NCBI RefSeq assembly: GCF_042432815.1
Contig: NZ_JBHLWM010000006.1
Coordinates: forward strand, 1 to 64,000
DNA length: 64,000 nt
Source of the DNA: Rhodopseudomonas telluris
Lineage (GTDB): Bacteria > Pseudomonadota > Alphaproteobacteria > Rhizobiales > Xanthobacteraceae
Direction: 5' to 3'
The position numbers were made by a program, and so were the translations under genes. Shown one piece after another: positions 56,358 to 64,000 of this stretch (the first letter of the stretch is position 1; every line of letters starts with the position of its first letter). A model generated the notes under the pieces. That model made no database searches and was not told the origin of the DNA. It was given only the letters and a program-made list of their open reading frames with translations.

Positions 56358-57575
56358 ATGACCACCACCACCATCGAGGTTCAAGAGCGCGCGCCATCCG
56401 CAGCGTTCGGCCGCCGCAAGGTGTCGCCGCGCGCGTGCATCATCGACAGCAAGCCGCATCTGCGGGCGTTTCTCGCCGACACGCTGGAAGAGCTCCGTTT
56501 CGTCACCGGCGAATGCGGCGACGTCGAAGAGCTGTCATCGCGGATCGTGGAGCAGCAGCCCGATGTGCTGGTGATCGGCTCGTCGATCGGCGGCGTCGAG
56601 GCGGCGCGAATCATCGACGTCGCGTGCAATGCCGGATTTTGCGGAAGCGTCATTCTGATTTCCGCGCGTGAGACGATCGCGCTGCGTGCCATCCTGCATC
56701 ACGGCCTGGAGCGTGGCTTGACCATGCTGCCGCCGCTGTCGACGCCGTTCAGCGCGCAGATGCTGCGCGAGTGCATCGCACCGCTGCTGCCGCAGGAGCC
56801 CGCGCCGAAACCCGAAGTCGATGTCGCCGAGGCGCTGAAGACCGGCTGGCTCGAGCTCTGGTATCAGCGCAAGCTCGACGCGCGCTCGCTGACGCCATGC
56901 GGTGCCGAAGCCCTGGTGCGGATGCGGCATCCGAGCTGGGGCGTCGTCGTGCCGGCCGCGTTTCTGCCCGACCAGAACGATCCGCATTTCCGCGCGCTGT
57001 CGGAATTCGTCGTCGCGCGCGCGATTTCCGACTGGCGCTATCTGCTCGACCATCACGGTCCGGTCGATCTGTCGATCAATCTGCCGGCGAAGTTTCTGCT
57101 CGACGCGCAGGCGGTCGAGGATCTCTGCGCCTGGATGCCACGGCATCCCGCATTCGGCGGACTGATCGTCGAAATCGAATCCCAGGAGGTGGCGCAACAT
57201 CTCGATGGGATGATCGAGATCGCGCAGCGCCTGCGGCTGCACAATATCGCGATCGCGGTCGACAAGGTCGGCGCCGAATGGCCGGAGCTGATGAGGCTCG
57301 ATGCGTTTCCGTTCGTCGAACTCAAGGTCGACCGCAGCTTCGTCACCGGCTGCGCCGACGACCGACTGAAGCGCTCGGTGTGCAAGCGCATCGTCGATCT
57401 CGCGGCCGACTACGGTGCACGCTGCACCGCGACCGGCATTGAAAGCCGGTCCGACTACATCGCCGCCCACGAAATCGGATTCGATCTGGTGCAGGGCTAT
57501 CTGTTCGGCAAGCCGATGGGACTGAAGAAATTCGCGCGCGCCGCCGCGACCAGGCCGCTCGGCACGCTCGAGTGA
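56358..57575 (+). CDS. Degenerate receiver-EAL domain protein
   Basis: 405 residues. The N-terminal response-regulator-like domain (about 24-145, ACIIDSKPHLRAFLAD) lacks the phospho-acceptor Asp (VLVIGSS in its place). The EAL domain (about 158-395) keeps EAL (184-186), N241, E272, D302, K323 and Q379. However, the DD pair is D302-K303 and the catalytic-base Glu of the AEGVE motif is T359 (ATGIE). Loss of these two makes c-di-GMP hydrolysis unlikely. The protein may instead bind c-di-GMP or a protein partner. It lies alone. Confidence 0.85.
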   Translation: MTTTTIEVQERAPSAAFGRRKVSPRACIIDSKPHLRAFLADTLEELRFVTGECGDVEELSSRIVEQQPDVLVIGSSIGGVEAARIIDVACNAGFCGSVILISARETIALRAILHHGLERGLTMLPPLSTPFSAQMLRECIAPLLPQEPAPKPEVDVAEALKTGWLELWYQRKLDARSLTPCGAEALVRMRHPSWGVVVPAAFLPDQNDPHFRALSEFVVARAISDWRYLLDHHGPVDLSINLPAKFLLDAQAVEDLCAWMPRHPAFGGLIVEIESQEVAQHLDGMIEIAQRLRLHNIAIAVDKVGAEWPELMRLDAFPFVELKVDRSFVTGCADDRLKRSVCKRIVDLAADYGARCTATGIESRSDYIAAHEIGFDLVQGYLFGKPMGLKKFARAAATRPLGTLE

Positions 57576-57594
57576 AGACCGCTCGCGCCTCCGC

Positions 57595-58089
57595 TTAGTC
57601 GAACGTCATGTCCAGGCATTTCGAAACGTCGCTGCCGAGCCCCGACGCGATGATGATGCAGCCGCGCAACTTGCGGCTACCAGTGTCGCTCGCCCAGATC
57701 GCGTAGCCGCCGGGGCCGAAGAACGAGTTGGTGTTCGGCGGCTCTGTCTCGGCGGCGTCGAACTCGTAGTTGCCGTCGGTGTCGAAGATCCGCGGGCGTT
57801 TCGAGCAGCCGCCGTCGGTCTGGACGTTGATCACTTCCTTGTTGTCGCGCGTCATCGCCAGCGTGACGGTGCAGCGGAAGTATTCGGACGTCTTGGTGTT
57901 GAACAGGTAGGCGTAGGAGCGGCAGGTGGCGGTAGTGAGCTTGCCGGGGCTGAGGCCGCGGCTGCAGGAGATGCGCTGGTTGTTGCTCAGCTTGAACTCG
58001 TCGGCATGGACGGCCGCCGGCAGCACCAGCGCCATTGCGACAGACAGCGCCGCGCCCGTCGTCCACATCCGCCACGAACCTAAGCGCAT
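57595..58089 (-). CDS. Secreted cysteine-containing hypothetical protein
   Basis: 164 residues. A signal peptide (about 8-29, MWTTGAALSVAMALVLPAAVHA) precedes a mature part with six cysteines (ISCSRGL, ATCRSYAYLF, YFRCTVTLAM, GGCSKRPRI, LRGCIIIASG, SKCLDMTFD). They are probably paired as disulfides in the periplasm. No known domain is recognised. It converges on the EAL gene with 19 bp between stops. Confidence 0.75.
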   Translation of the reverse strand: MRLGSWRMWTTGAALSVAMALVLPAAVHADEFKLSNNQRISCSRGLSPGKLTTATCRSYAYLFNTKTSEYFRCTVTLAMTRDNKEVINVQTDGGCSKRPRIFDTDGNYEFDAAETEPPNTNSFFGPGGYAIWASDTGSRKLRGCIIIASGLGSDVSKCLDMTFD

Positions 58090-58399
58090 CGTCTGCCTCC
58101 CGACTTGTTGATCACCACCGTGACGGCGCTTGTGGCGAAGTGATGAGGCTCCGCCGAAGACCTGCGCCAGAATGCAATTCCGAATCCGGTGCCGCGTTGT
58201 TCAGGATTGCTGTAATCCGGAATTGGCTCACGCGAAAGACACACCAAAGCGCACTGGCAAATTCGAAATCGATACCGACATGGACGCGGAAGCGGCGGGC
58301 TCCGCTTGACGCCGAAACGCCGTTCGTGATTTGTTCAAAACCTGCGACGCAGGACGCCGGTGAGCGCCGCTCGCATCGAGGCCCGAGGAGACGACAGCC
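58090..58399. other. Gene-free interval between divergent secreted-protein genes
   Basis: 310 bp with no supported gene. It is somewhat richer in A+T at 58180-58270, in keeping with divergent promoters of the two small secreted-protein genes. No recognisable operator or RNA was seen. Confidence 0.45.
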
Positions 58400-58708
58400 A
58401 TGATCGCCCACCCTGTCACGACGCTGCTGGCCGCGGCGGTCGCCGTCATGCTTGTCGCGCCGGCCATGGCGCAGACCGACGAAACCGCCCCGTGGGTGCT
58501 GTCACCCGACATGGGCTACGGCTACACCAAGGACGGCAAGACGGTGTCCTACCGGATGGGCACCAGCAATGCCAAAGAGCTGTTCAAGGGCGCCAGGAAA
58601 GTGCCGAAGGATACGCTGTTCTTCGTCGGCGCCAACGGCCAGCTCTACATGCGCAGCGGCCCGTTCCTCGAGGACGACGGCAGCTTCAAGTTCGGCCCCG
58701 GTCGCTGA
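58400..58708 (+). CDS. Small secreted hypothetical protein
   Basis: 102 residues with a signal peptide (about 1-25, ending APAMAQ). The mature part (about 77 residues) begins TDETAPWVLSPDMGYGYTKDG and has no cysteine. It contains two Phe/Gly-rich strands near the end (LFFVGANGQLYMRSGPF). No family is recognised. Confidence 0.7.
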   Translation: MIAHPVTTLLAAAVAVMLVAPAMAQTDETAPWVLSPDMGYGYTKDGKTVSYRMGTSNAKELFKGARKVPKDTLFFVGANGQLYMRSGPFLEDDGSFKFGPGR

Positions 58709-58799
58709 GGCGGCGATAGGGCCGGTCAGCGAGTACGAGGACGCCGTACACTGTGAGGCGCCGCTTCACTCGCGGTGGCCTCGTCCATGAACGAAGTTC

Positions 58800-59987
58800 T
58801 CAGAAGGCGGCGTAGAGTTCGCGTGCGCCCGGTTTGGCGCTGTTGGCATCCATCCGCGCGTCGGTGACCGCCAGCAGCTTCGCCACCGTATTGTGACGGA
58901 TCGCCACCGGATTGCGCTCGTAGCCCGAGCGCTGGAAGAAGTTCGAGGTCGGCACGATCTCGCGCAGCTCCTGCGGCATCGTGACCATGTCGAATCCCGT
59001 GCCGTCTCCGGTAAGGTTCATCATCTCGAGTTCGGCCGCGGTCAGCGGCTCGGTGTAGCCCTTCTGCCGGGCGAAGATCACCGAGGTCAGCAGCTTGTGG
59101 GTCTGCAGCAGCGGGCCGACGTCGATATCGAGAACCAGCGCGTGCACGCCCCAACCCTGCGGAGTGCGGCCGAGCTTCTCGTGCTCGCTCCAATTGCCCG
59201 GGATCGAGCGCGCCATCGCCACCATGCGCTTGACGATGCCGATCTTGTGCTCAAGCGCCTTGCGCTGCGGGCCCGACAGCGCCGCGGCGCGTTCGTTCAG
59301 CACTTTCAGGATGTGATTGCCTTGTTCGGCGAGCAGCACCAGCGTGTTGGTGGTCAGCAGCTGATTGTAGCCGATCGCGGTCGAGATCGCGCGCGAGCCG
59401 GGGCGCGACTTGCTCAGACCTGACTGCATGTCGTAGCTGCCGTCGCCGCCGGTCTCGAACGCATAGACCCGCACCGCCTGTTCGCGCGTCAGCCCCATCG
59501 CGCGGGCGACACGCGCATAGGCGCGCTTGAATTCGAGTTCGGAAGCCGGACGCTGCGGCGTGAATTGATAGTAGTCGCCTGCGGCCTTGACGAAATCCGC
59601 CACCACCGGAAGCGAACGCCGCTCGCCCGGAGGCTGCGGCCGCGGTTCGGGATCCACCGGGCGCTTCGGCCCGGTATAGACCGGCGGCTGCACCAGCACG
59701 TAATCGTCTGACGAAATCTGATCGCCGGCACGGCGCTTGGCGTTGCGGATGCGGCGCTTCTCGGCGATCGCGTTCCAATAGGCTTCGGCGTCGCGATCGA
59801 ATTCGGCGCGCGCGGCCTGATACTGCTGCAACCGGTAGCGATACTCGGCGATCGCTTCGGGCGAAGCCGCCTGTGCGCGGGCATTCGCCACGGCGAGCGG
59901 CAGCGCGGTCTGGGCAAGCGTCGGCGACGCGAGCGCGACCAGCGCAAGCGACGCGAGGCTGACGGAGCGAATCAGACGAGTCGGCAT
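58800..59987 (-). CDS. Exported protein with possible lysozyme-like fold
   Basis: 395 residues with a signal peptide (about 1-25, ending PTLAQ). A charged coiled-coil-like segment (about 43-85, YRYRLQQYQAARAEFDRDAEAYW) and a Pro-rich linker (95-125) precede a globular domain. It contains VRVYAFETGGDGSYDMQSGLS (about 176-196) and STAIGYNQLL (about 205-214), an acidic residue and GYxQ-type arrangement resembling lytic transglycosylases. Catalytic activity is only a suggestion. The family is conserved in Bradyrhizobium relatives, without assigned function to my knowledge. Confidence 0.75.
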   Translation of the reverse strand: MPTRLIRSVSLASLALVALASPTLAQTALPLAVANARAQAASPEAIAEYRYRLQQYQAARAEFDRDAEAYWNAIAEKRRIRNAKRRAGDQISSDDYVLVQPPVYTGPKRPVDPEPRPQPPGERRSLPVVADFVKAAGDYYQFTPQRPASELEFKRAYARVARAMGLTREQAVRVYAFETGGDGSYDMQSGLSKSRPGSRAISTAIGYNQLLTTNTLVLLAEQGNHILKVLNERAAALSGPQRKALEHKIGIVKRMVAMARSIPGNWSEHEKLGRTPQGWGVHALVLDIDVGPLLQTHKLLTSVIFARQKGYTEPLTAAELEMMNLTGDGTGFDMVTMPQELREIVPTSNFFQRSGYERNPVAIRHNTVAKLLAVTDARMDANSAKPGARELYAAF

Positions 59988-60083
59988 GGCCGAATCATAT
60001 CGCAGCCAGTGGTGAACGAATTGCTGCGCCGTCGCGGTTCCGTCTGCGGCAAATCGTGGCTGAGACGCGTGCGGCCCCGCACG

Positions 60084-60710
60084 CTACTTCCAGGCGAACA
60101 CCGGCTGTTCGAGATCTGCGACACGCGTCACACGGCCCGCCAGCACCTCGCGGAACTGATAGATCAGCGCAGCAGTCGGCGCGTGAATGTAGTCGCCGGC
60201 GTGGCGGAACCGGACCACCCGGCGGTCGCTCTCGGGAATGCGCGTGAAATCGAACGCGTCGTGCTGCGCGATGTCGGCGAGCGCGATGTGATGCACCGAC
60301 GCGACTTCGGCCGGATTCGGTGCGAGACGCTCCGCGGACGCCGCCCACGCCACCACCGGCGTGATCAGATAGCCGGACCGCGTCGGGTAGTCGTCGAGCA
60401 TGCCGAGTACGTCGGCGGCGTCGAGTTTGAGCCCGAGTTCTTCGTGCAATTCGCGCAGCGCCGTCTCCGGCGCAGTCTCGCCCGCGTCGCAGCGTCCGCC
60501 CGGCAGCGCCCATTGGTTGCTGTGGGCGCGCAGGCTGGCGGCGCGGAACGTCAGCAGGAACGAGGCCGCACCATCGGCCCCGGCCACGACGGCAATCGCG
60601 ACAGCTGCCCGCTTCAACCCTTGCGGCTCCAGCCCATCGTCGTGACGCGGAAAATCGCGGCAGCGCGCGGCGATTTCGATCCGCAGGGCATCGTTGTGCA
60701 GATGGCTCAT
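60084..60710 (-). CDS. Nudix hydrolase (CoA pyrophosphatase-like)
   Basis: 208 residues. The Nudix box GX5EX7REUXEEXGU is complete at about 71-93 (GGRCDAGE..ALRELHEELGL). The preceding LRAHSNQWALPGG stretch resembles the signature upstream of the box in CoA-diphosphatase members. The enzyme would hydrolyse a nucleoside-diphosphate-linked compound, possibly CoA or NADH. It is divergent from the thioesterase gene at 60786. Confidence 0.9.
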   Translation of the reverse strand: MSHLHNDALRIEIAARCRDFPRHDDGLEPQGLKRAAVAIAVVAGADGAASFLLTFRAASLRAHSNQWALPGGRCDAGETAPETALRELHEELGLKLDAADVLGMLDDYPTRSGYLITPVVAWAASAERLAPNPAEVASVHHIALADIAQHDAFDFTRIPESDRRVVRFRHAGDYIHAPTAALIYQFREVLAGRVTRVADLEQPVFAWK

Positions 60711-60785
60711 GTGGCTTGACTACACCGGCGACGTGACGGAGGAAACCACCGCCGCGCCATTGCCGCGGCGACAGGGACGAAACGC

Positions 60786-61205
60786 ATGACCGAGACTGCC
60801 CGCAGCCTGAAAGCCGACGGCTGGAGCATCGTTCACGACGATGGCTTCATCGATCTGGTCGGGCCGATGTGGCATCGCGTCGTCGAGGGCCAGCATGAAT
60901 TCGCGATTGCGACCGGGCCCAAGCATCGCAACCGCCGCGGGCTGGTGCAGGGCGGGCTGATGATGACGCTGGCCGACCGCGCGTCCGGCATGGCGGCGCG
61001 CGAACAATCCGGCGCCCCACACGTCGCCACCGTGCAGCTCGACACCCACTTCATCGACGCCGGCGAGATCGGCGACCTGCTGATCGCGCGGCCGCGCGTG
61101 ATCCGCGCGACCCGCAGCCTGATCTTCACTTCGACCGAAGTCAGCGTGGACGGCCGCTGCGTGATCGTCGCCAACGGCGTGTTCAAGATCGTGCGGCCGC
61201 GCTAG
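60786..61205 (+). CDS. PaaI-type hotdog thioesterase
   Basis: 139 residues, single hotdog fold. The central helix HRNRRGLVQGGLMMTLADRASG (about 57-78) carries the family's GG and Asp active-site region, and VQLDTHFIDAG and AKPRVIRATRSL-like strands follow. Such proteins hydrolyse acyl-CoA thioesters, often phenylacetyl or hydroxybenzoyl type. Specificity cannot be told. It is head-to-head with the Nudix gene, which could act on CoA, but no direct link is shown. Confidence 0.88.
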   Translation: MTETARSLKADGWSIVHDDGFIDLVGPMWHRVVEGQHEFAIATGPKHRNRRGLVQGGLMMTLADRASGMAAREQSGAPHVATVQLDTHFIDAGEIGDLLIARPRVIRATRSLIFTSTEVSVDGRCVIVANGVFKIVRPR

Positions 61206-61229
61206 GCGGCGAAGCCTGCGCCGCGCCGC

Positions 61230-61976
61230 TCAGGCGGCCGCGAGCCAGCGGCCCAACGCGTCCAGCGTCACCATCGTGTCGCCTGCCCCGGCGCCGGCGA
61301 GATGCCGATAGGGCGCGTCTTTCTCCCCGAGATCGCTCAGGACCGCGAGCGCGCCGCTGAAATCGTCCCCCTCGGTGTAGATGCCGGGCGTGACGATGGT
61401 GGCGAGGCCGGCGCCGCGCGCCGCCTTCAGCCCGTTGGTCGAGTCCTCGAAGGCGACGCAGGCCGCGGCGGGCAGCGCCAGCCGCTCAAGCACATGGGCG
61501 TAGATATCGGGCGCGGGCTTCTTGGCCGGGACGACATCCCCGGCGCCGACGACGTCGAACAGGGCCATCGCCTCCGCGCCGAAGGCGGCGCCGAGCAGCG
61601 CTTCGACATTCGGCAGGCTGGTGGTGGTGGCGATCGCCAGTCGGACGCCGGCCTGCCGGGCCTCCCGGATCAGCCGCGCCACGCCGGACCGCAGCGGCGC
61701 TCCGGCGCCGGCGAGCGCGGTGTAACGCTGCGTCTTGGCGGCATGAAGCTCCGCGATCCGCCCCGACGCCCGCTCGGCGCCGGCCGGCGCGGACGCCAGG
61801 AAGTGCGCGATGCGCTCCTTGCCACCGGCGACGTCGAGCAGCCGCCGATAGGCCGCCTTATCCCAATGCCACGGCAGCGCCTCCGCCGCGAACGTCTCGT
61901 TGAAGGCTTGGCGGTGAAGCTCTTCGGTTTCCGCCAGCGTGCCGTCGACGTCGAAAATCAAAGCTCTCGGTATCAT
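61230..61976 (-). CDS. HAD-superfamily phosphatase, CbbY-like
   Basis: 248 residues from the ATG at 61976 (AGAGG site). HAD motif I is FDVDGTLAETEELH (8-21), motif II ATTTS, motif III KKPAPDIY and motif IV EDSTNGLKAA. The wording DGTLAETEELHRQAFN is typical of CbbY, a xylulose-1,5-bisphosphate phosphatase that removes a Rubisco inhibitor. No cbb genes adjoin here, so the same role is inferred only from sequence style. Other sugar phosphates are possible substrates. Confidence 0.88.
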   Translation of the reverse strand: MIPRALIFDVDGTLAETEELHRQAFNETFAAEALPWHWDKAAYRRLLDVAGGKERIAHFLASAPAGAERASGRIAELHAAKTQRYTALAGAGAPLRSGVARLIREARQAGVRLAIATTTSLPNVEALLGAAFGAEAMALFDVVGAGDVVPAKKPAPDIYAHVLERLALPAAACVAFEDSTNGLKAARGAGLATIVTPGIYTEGDDFSGALAVLSDLGEKDAPYRHLAGAGAGDTMVTLDALGRWLAAA

Positions 61977-62044
61977 CAAACCTCTTTGTCTGCTGCGCGG
62001 GCACGCGTGATTAGAATTGATGCCTGACAAAACAACCGGGCCAC

Positions 62045-62062
62045 TGTAAAGTAAACTTTACA
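62045..62062. promoter_or_regulatory. Perfect 18-bp palindromic operator candidate
   Basis: TGTAAAGTAAACTTTACA: the arms TGTAAAG and CTTTACA are exact reverse complements around TAAA. It lies 19 bp before the zinc-ribbon gene (62082) and 68 bp from the divergent HAD gene. It fits TGT-N12-ACA, but the regulator is unknown. Confidence 0.6.
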
Positions 62063-62081
62063 ACTCAAGAGCTATCCCCAG

Positions 62082-62234
62082 ATGACCCAGACCTCCGACA
62101 CGCCGTCGCGCAGATGCGACCTGTGCGCAGGCGAAATGAAGCTGCTCGGCCGTCTCCCGCGCCGGGCCAATCAGGCGCAACGCTTGGTTTTCCGCTGCTC
62201 CTGCTGCGACAACGTCGTGCAAGAACAGGCCTAG
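62082..62234 (+). CDS. Zinc-ribbon miniprotein
   Basis: 50 residues, MTQTSDTPSRRCDLCAGEMK onwards. Two cysteine pairs, CDLC (12-15) and CSCC (39-42), would form one zinc ribbon, with a basic loop between (LPRRANQAQRLVFR). The protein is too short for any enzyme and may bind nucleic acid or a protein. The coding call rests on the conserved-looking Cys pattern and on the perfect palindrome just upstream. It converges on the permease gene at 62266. Confidence 0.65.
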   Translation: MTQTSDTPSRRCDLCAGEMKLLGRLPRRANQAQRLVFRCSCCDNVVQEQA

Positions 62235-62265
62235 AGCCGGGACGACGTCAGAAGTTGGTCGCGGT

Positions 62266-63183
62266 TCAGCGCCGATACGGTTCGCCAAGCGTCGCCGGCG
62301 CCATCTGACGCCCCACCAGTCCGCCGACGGCGAGCAGCGCCAGCAGATACGGCAGCATGATCAACAGCGCATTCGGCACGTTGACGCCGAGCGCGGGCAG
62401 TTGGAATTGCAGCGCGGTCGCCGCCCCGAACAGCAGGCACGCCAACGTGGTGCCGCCGATCCGCCATTTGCCGAAAATCACCGACGCGATCGCCAGATAG
62501 CCGGCGCCGCGGGTCATGCCCTCGGTGAAGGTGTGGATGTCGCCGATCGACAGGAAGGCGCCGGCCAGCGACGCCATGAAGCCGGCGAACACCACGACGC
62601 CGTAGCGCACCGCCGTCACCGACAGTCCGGACTTGTCTACCGCCTTCGGCTCCGCACCGGCAGCGTGGATCGCGAGGCCAAGCGACGTGTAGCGCAGCAC
62701 CAAGGCGGTAACGATGATGATGGCAATGCCGGCGTAGAGCAGCCAGACCTGCTCGAACACGGCCGGCCCGATGATCGGAATATCGCCGAGCAGCGGCGGC
62801 TTGATCTTGGCGAGGCCGGGGATTTCGGCGCGCGACCGAGCACCGAAAATTTCGCGATAGGCCAGCGTGGTGGCTCCCAGCACCAGGATGTTGATGCCGA
62901 TGCCGGAGACGATCTGATTGGCGCGCAGCGTGTTGCTGAGAAATGCCTGCAGCAGCGACACCGGCACCACCGAGATGATGCCGATCAAGAGGCCGACCAG
63001 CGGATCGCCCGTCGCCCAGGCGCCGACCGCCGCCGCGAAGGCCGACATCAGCATCATGCCCTCGATGCTCATGTTGAGCACGCCGGCGCGCTCGCTGACC
63101 ATCTCGCCGATTCCGGCAAGTAGCAGCGGCGTAGCGAGACGGATCGACGAGCCGAGGAAGACGGCAAACAGCTCCCAGGTCAT
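62266..63183 (-). CDS. ABC transporter permease, BMP/nucleoside-type importer subunit
   Basis: 305 residues starting at 63183, where ATGA overlaps the stop of the partner permease. About eight TM helices of the branched-chain/ribose-type permease family are present. The typical opening SERAGVLNMSIEGMMLMSAF (about 35-54) and RYTSLGLAIHAAGAEPKAVDKSG (about 175-197) match permeases of BMP-family nucleoside or purine importers (YufQ/NupQ-like). It forms a heterodimeric channel with the product of the upstream gene. The ATPase and receptor genes are presumably beyond the window. Confidence 0.9.
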   Translation of the reverse strand: MTWELFAVFLGSSIRLATPLLLAGIGEMVSERAGVLNMSIEGMMLMSAFAAAVGAWATGDPLVGLLIGIISVVPVSLLQAFLSNTLRANQIVSGIGINILVLGATTLAYREIFGARSRAEIPGLAKIKPPLLGDIPIIGPAVFEQVWLLYAGIAIIIVTALVLRYTSLGLAIHAAGAEPKAVDKSGLSVTAVRYGVVVFAGFMASLAGAFLSIGDIHTFTEGMTRGAGYLAIASVIFGKWRIGGTTLACLLFGAATALQFQLPALGVNVPNALLIMLPYLLALLAVGGLVGRQMAPATLGEPYRR

Positions 63184-64000
63184 GACCGACGCTCCCATTT
63201 CTCGATGAACAGCGTCGCGCCCGCGAGCGTGATCACGATCAGGCCCTGGATCACTACCACCAGCGCAGTCGGCACCGCCGCCACCATCTCCATGTTGATG
63301 CCGCCCGAGCGCATGAAGCCGAACAGCAGCGAGGCGGCGATCACGCCCGGGATCGAGCCGCGCGACAAGAGGCCCGCCACCAGCCCGTCGAAACCGTAAC
63401 CAGACGAGAAGCCGTCCTTCAGCGTGTGCTGCTCGCCGAGCAGCATCAGCGCGCCGGCAAGCCCACCGAGCGCACCGGCGCCGGCCAGCGCGAAGATCAC
63501 GGTCTTCGCATAGGAGATGCCGGCGCGATGCGCGGCGACCGGATTGAGCCCGACGGCGCGCAGCCGGACGCCGAAGATCGTCTTCGCCAGCAGCACGCCG
63601 ACCACGACGGCAATCAGCAACGTCAGCGGCAGGCCGATATGCACCGGGAAGCCATAGTCGCCGGTGAGCAGCGGCAACTGCGTTGCGTCCGGGATCTCCA
63701 GCGATTCCGGCAACGTCGCCGAGCTAGTCATCGGCTTGCGCAGCAGCGCCGGCGACTGCACGCACCAGTACAGCAGCCAGACGCCGATGAACGACAGCAG
63801 CAGCGTCGAGATCACCTCGTTGGTGCCGGACTTCACTTTCAGCACCGCGGCGAGCGCGCCCCACAACGAACCGGCGATCACCGCCGCCAGCATCGGCAGC
63901 ATGAAGGCGAGGCCGAGCGGCAGATCGGCGACATGGCCGTACAACGCCACGGCGGTGGCGGCGATGCCGCCGACCGCAATCTGGCCCTCGCCGCCCACAT
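63180..64000 (-). CDS. ABC transporter permease, BMP/nucleoside-type importer subunit (5' end missing)
   Basis: 273 codons are visible. The first readable part GGEGQIAVGGIAATAVALYG is an internal motif of this family (usually preceded by N-I/V), so the gene continues upstream beyond the window. Seven or more TM helices are seen. The motif VRLRAVGLNPVAAHRAGISY (about 145-164) is typical of YufP/NupP-like permeases for nucleosides or purines. Its stop overlaps the start of the second permease by 4 bp. The receptor and ATPase genes are expected further upstream. Confidence 0.9.
   Translation of the reverse strand, partial: VGGEGQIAVGGIAATAVALYGHVADLPLGLAFMLPMLAAVIAGSLWGALAAVLKVKSGTNEVISTLLLSFIGVWLLYWCVQSPALLRKPMTSSATLPESLEIPDATQLPLLTGDYGFPVHIGLPLTLLIAVVVGVLLAKTIFGVRLRAVGLNPVAAHRAGISYAKTVIFALAGAGALGGLAGALMLLGEQHTLKDGFSSGYGFDGLVAGLLSRGSIPGVIAASLLFGFMRSGGINMEMVAAVPTALVVVIQGLIVITLAGATLFIEKWERRS

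Noticed and set aside
62045..62062. Reading the TGT-N12-ACA palindrome as a PpsR/CrtJ photosynthesis-gene site
   Set aside because: The spacing fits, but no pigment or photosynthesis gene adjoins and the arms extend beyond that consensus; kept only as an unassigned operator candidate.

Overview
The window is high-GC alphaproteobacterial chromosome. Gene content and repeats point to a Rhodopseudomonas palustris-like member of the Bradyrhizobium group. Supporting signs are the fused trpE(G) gene with a peptide-coded attenuator, a 6S RNA next to 5-formyltetrahydrofolate cyclo-ligase, FixK/FNR boxes, TAXI-TRAP and Bug transport proteins, and many dispersed inverted-repeat elements of the type common in Rhodopseudomonas and Bradyrhizobium intergenic space. 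The species assignment is inference. No rRNA, tRNA, CRISPR array or prophage was seen.

Layout. 1-560: truncated end of an IS481-type element that sits in dispersed repeats. 560-2800: ECF sigma operon with an anti-sigma-like membrane protein, a periplasmic metal-sensor-like protein and a cysteine-repeat protein. 3.3-9.5 kb: chemoreceptor, then a PLP enzyme / ATP-grasp ligase / PLP decarboxylase cluster that looks like an uncharacterised small-molecule pathway. 9.8-14.4 kb: polyphosphate kinase 2, a YmdB-type phosphodiesterase, folate cyclo-ligase, 6S RNA, and a histone-H1-like protein. 14.4-19.4 kb: rhodanese, DUF3240 protein and a Cu/Ag-type RND efflux pair without an outer-membrane partner. 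19.5-21.5 kb: cytochrome-b5-like and ferric-reductase-like membrane redox operon. 21.7-27.3 kb: ArsR (two-cysteine, BigR/SqrR type)-adaptor-RND-DsbA operon with a divergent DUF2892 gene. 27.4-30.4 kb: NifX-like protein, a Rieske protein without bc1 partners, a PadR regulator with twin operators, a small membrane protein behind a FixK/FNR box, and a TSUP permease. 30.7-36.2 kb: large autotransporter, LemA and an M48 protease.

36.3-41.3 kb: paired ParA-like P-loop ATPases, adenine phosphoribosyltransferase and trpE(G) with a complete trpL attenuator. 41.4-43.8 kb: HicAB toxin-antitoxin, PhnA-like protein, OmpW porin under a FixK/FNR box and a lipoprotein. 44.1-51.8 kb: propionyl-CoA synthetase, TPR/DUF1311 protein, short-chain dehydrogenase, and a DUF1850/TRAP-permease/TAXI-receptor set. 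52-64 kb: MFS carrier, PhoD phosphatase, Bug receptor, a catalytically degenerate EAL protein, several secreted small proteins, Nudix hydrolase, thioesterase, HAD phosphatase, a zinc-ribbon miniprotein behind a perfect 18-bp palindrome, and two permeases of a BMP-type ABC importer that runs off the window end.

Connections. A near-identical 16-bp sequence lies in front of both the rhodanese gene (14.8 kb) and the ArsR gene (27.0 kb), which suggests one sulfur/persulfide-responsive regulon spanning the rhodanese, the RND/DsbA operon and the DUF2892 protein. Coordinates for repeats and the 6S RNA are approximate to a few bases or tens of bases.
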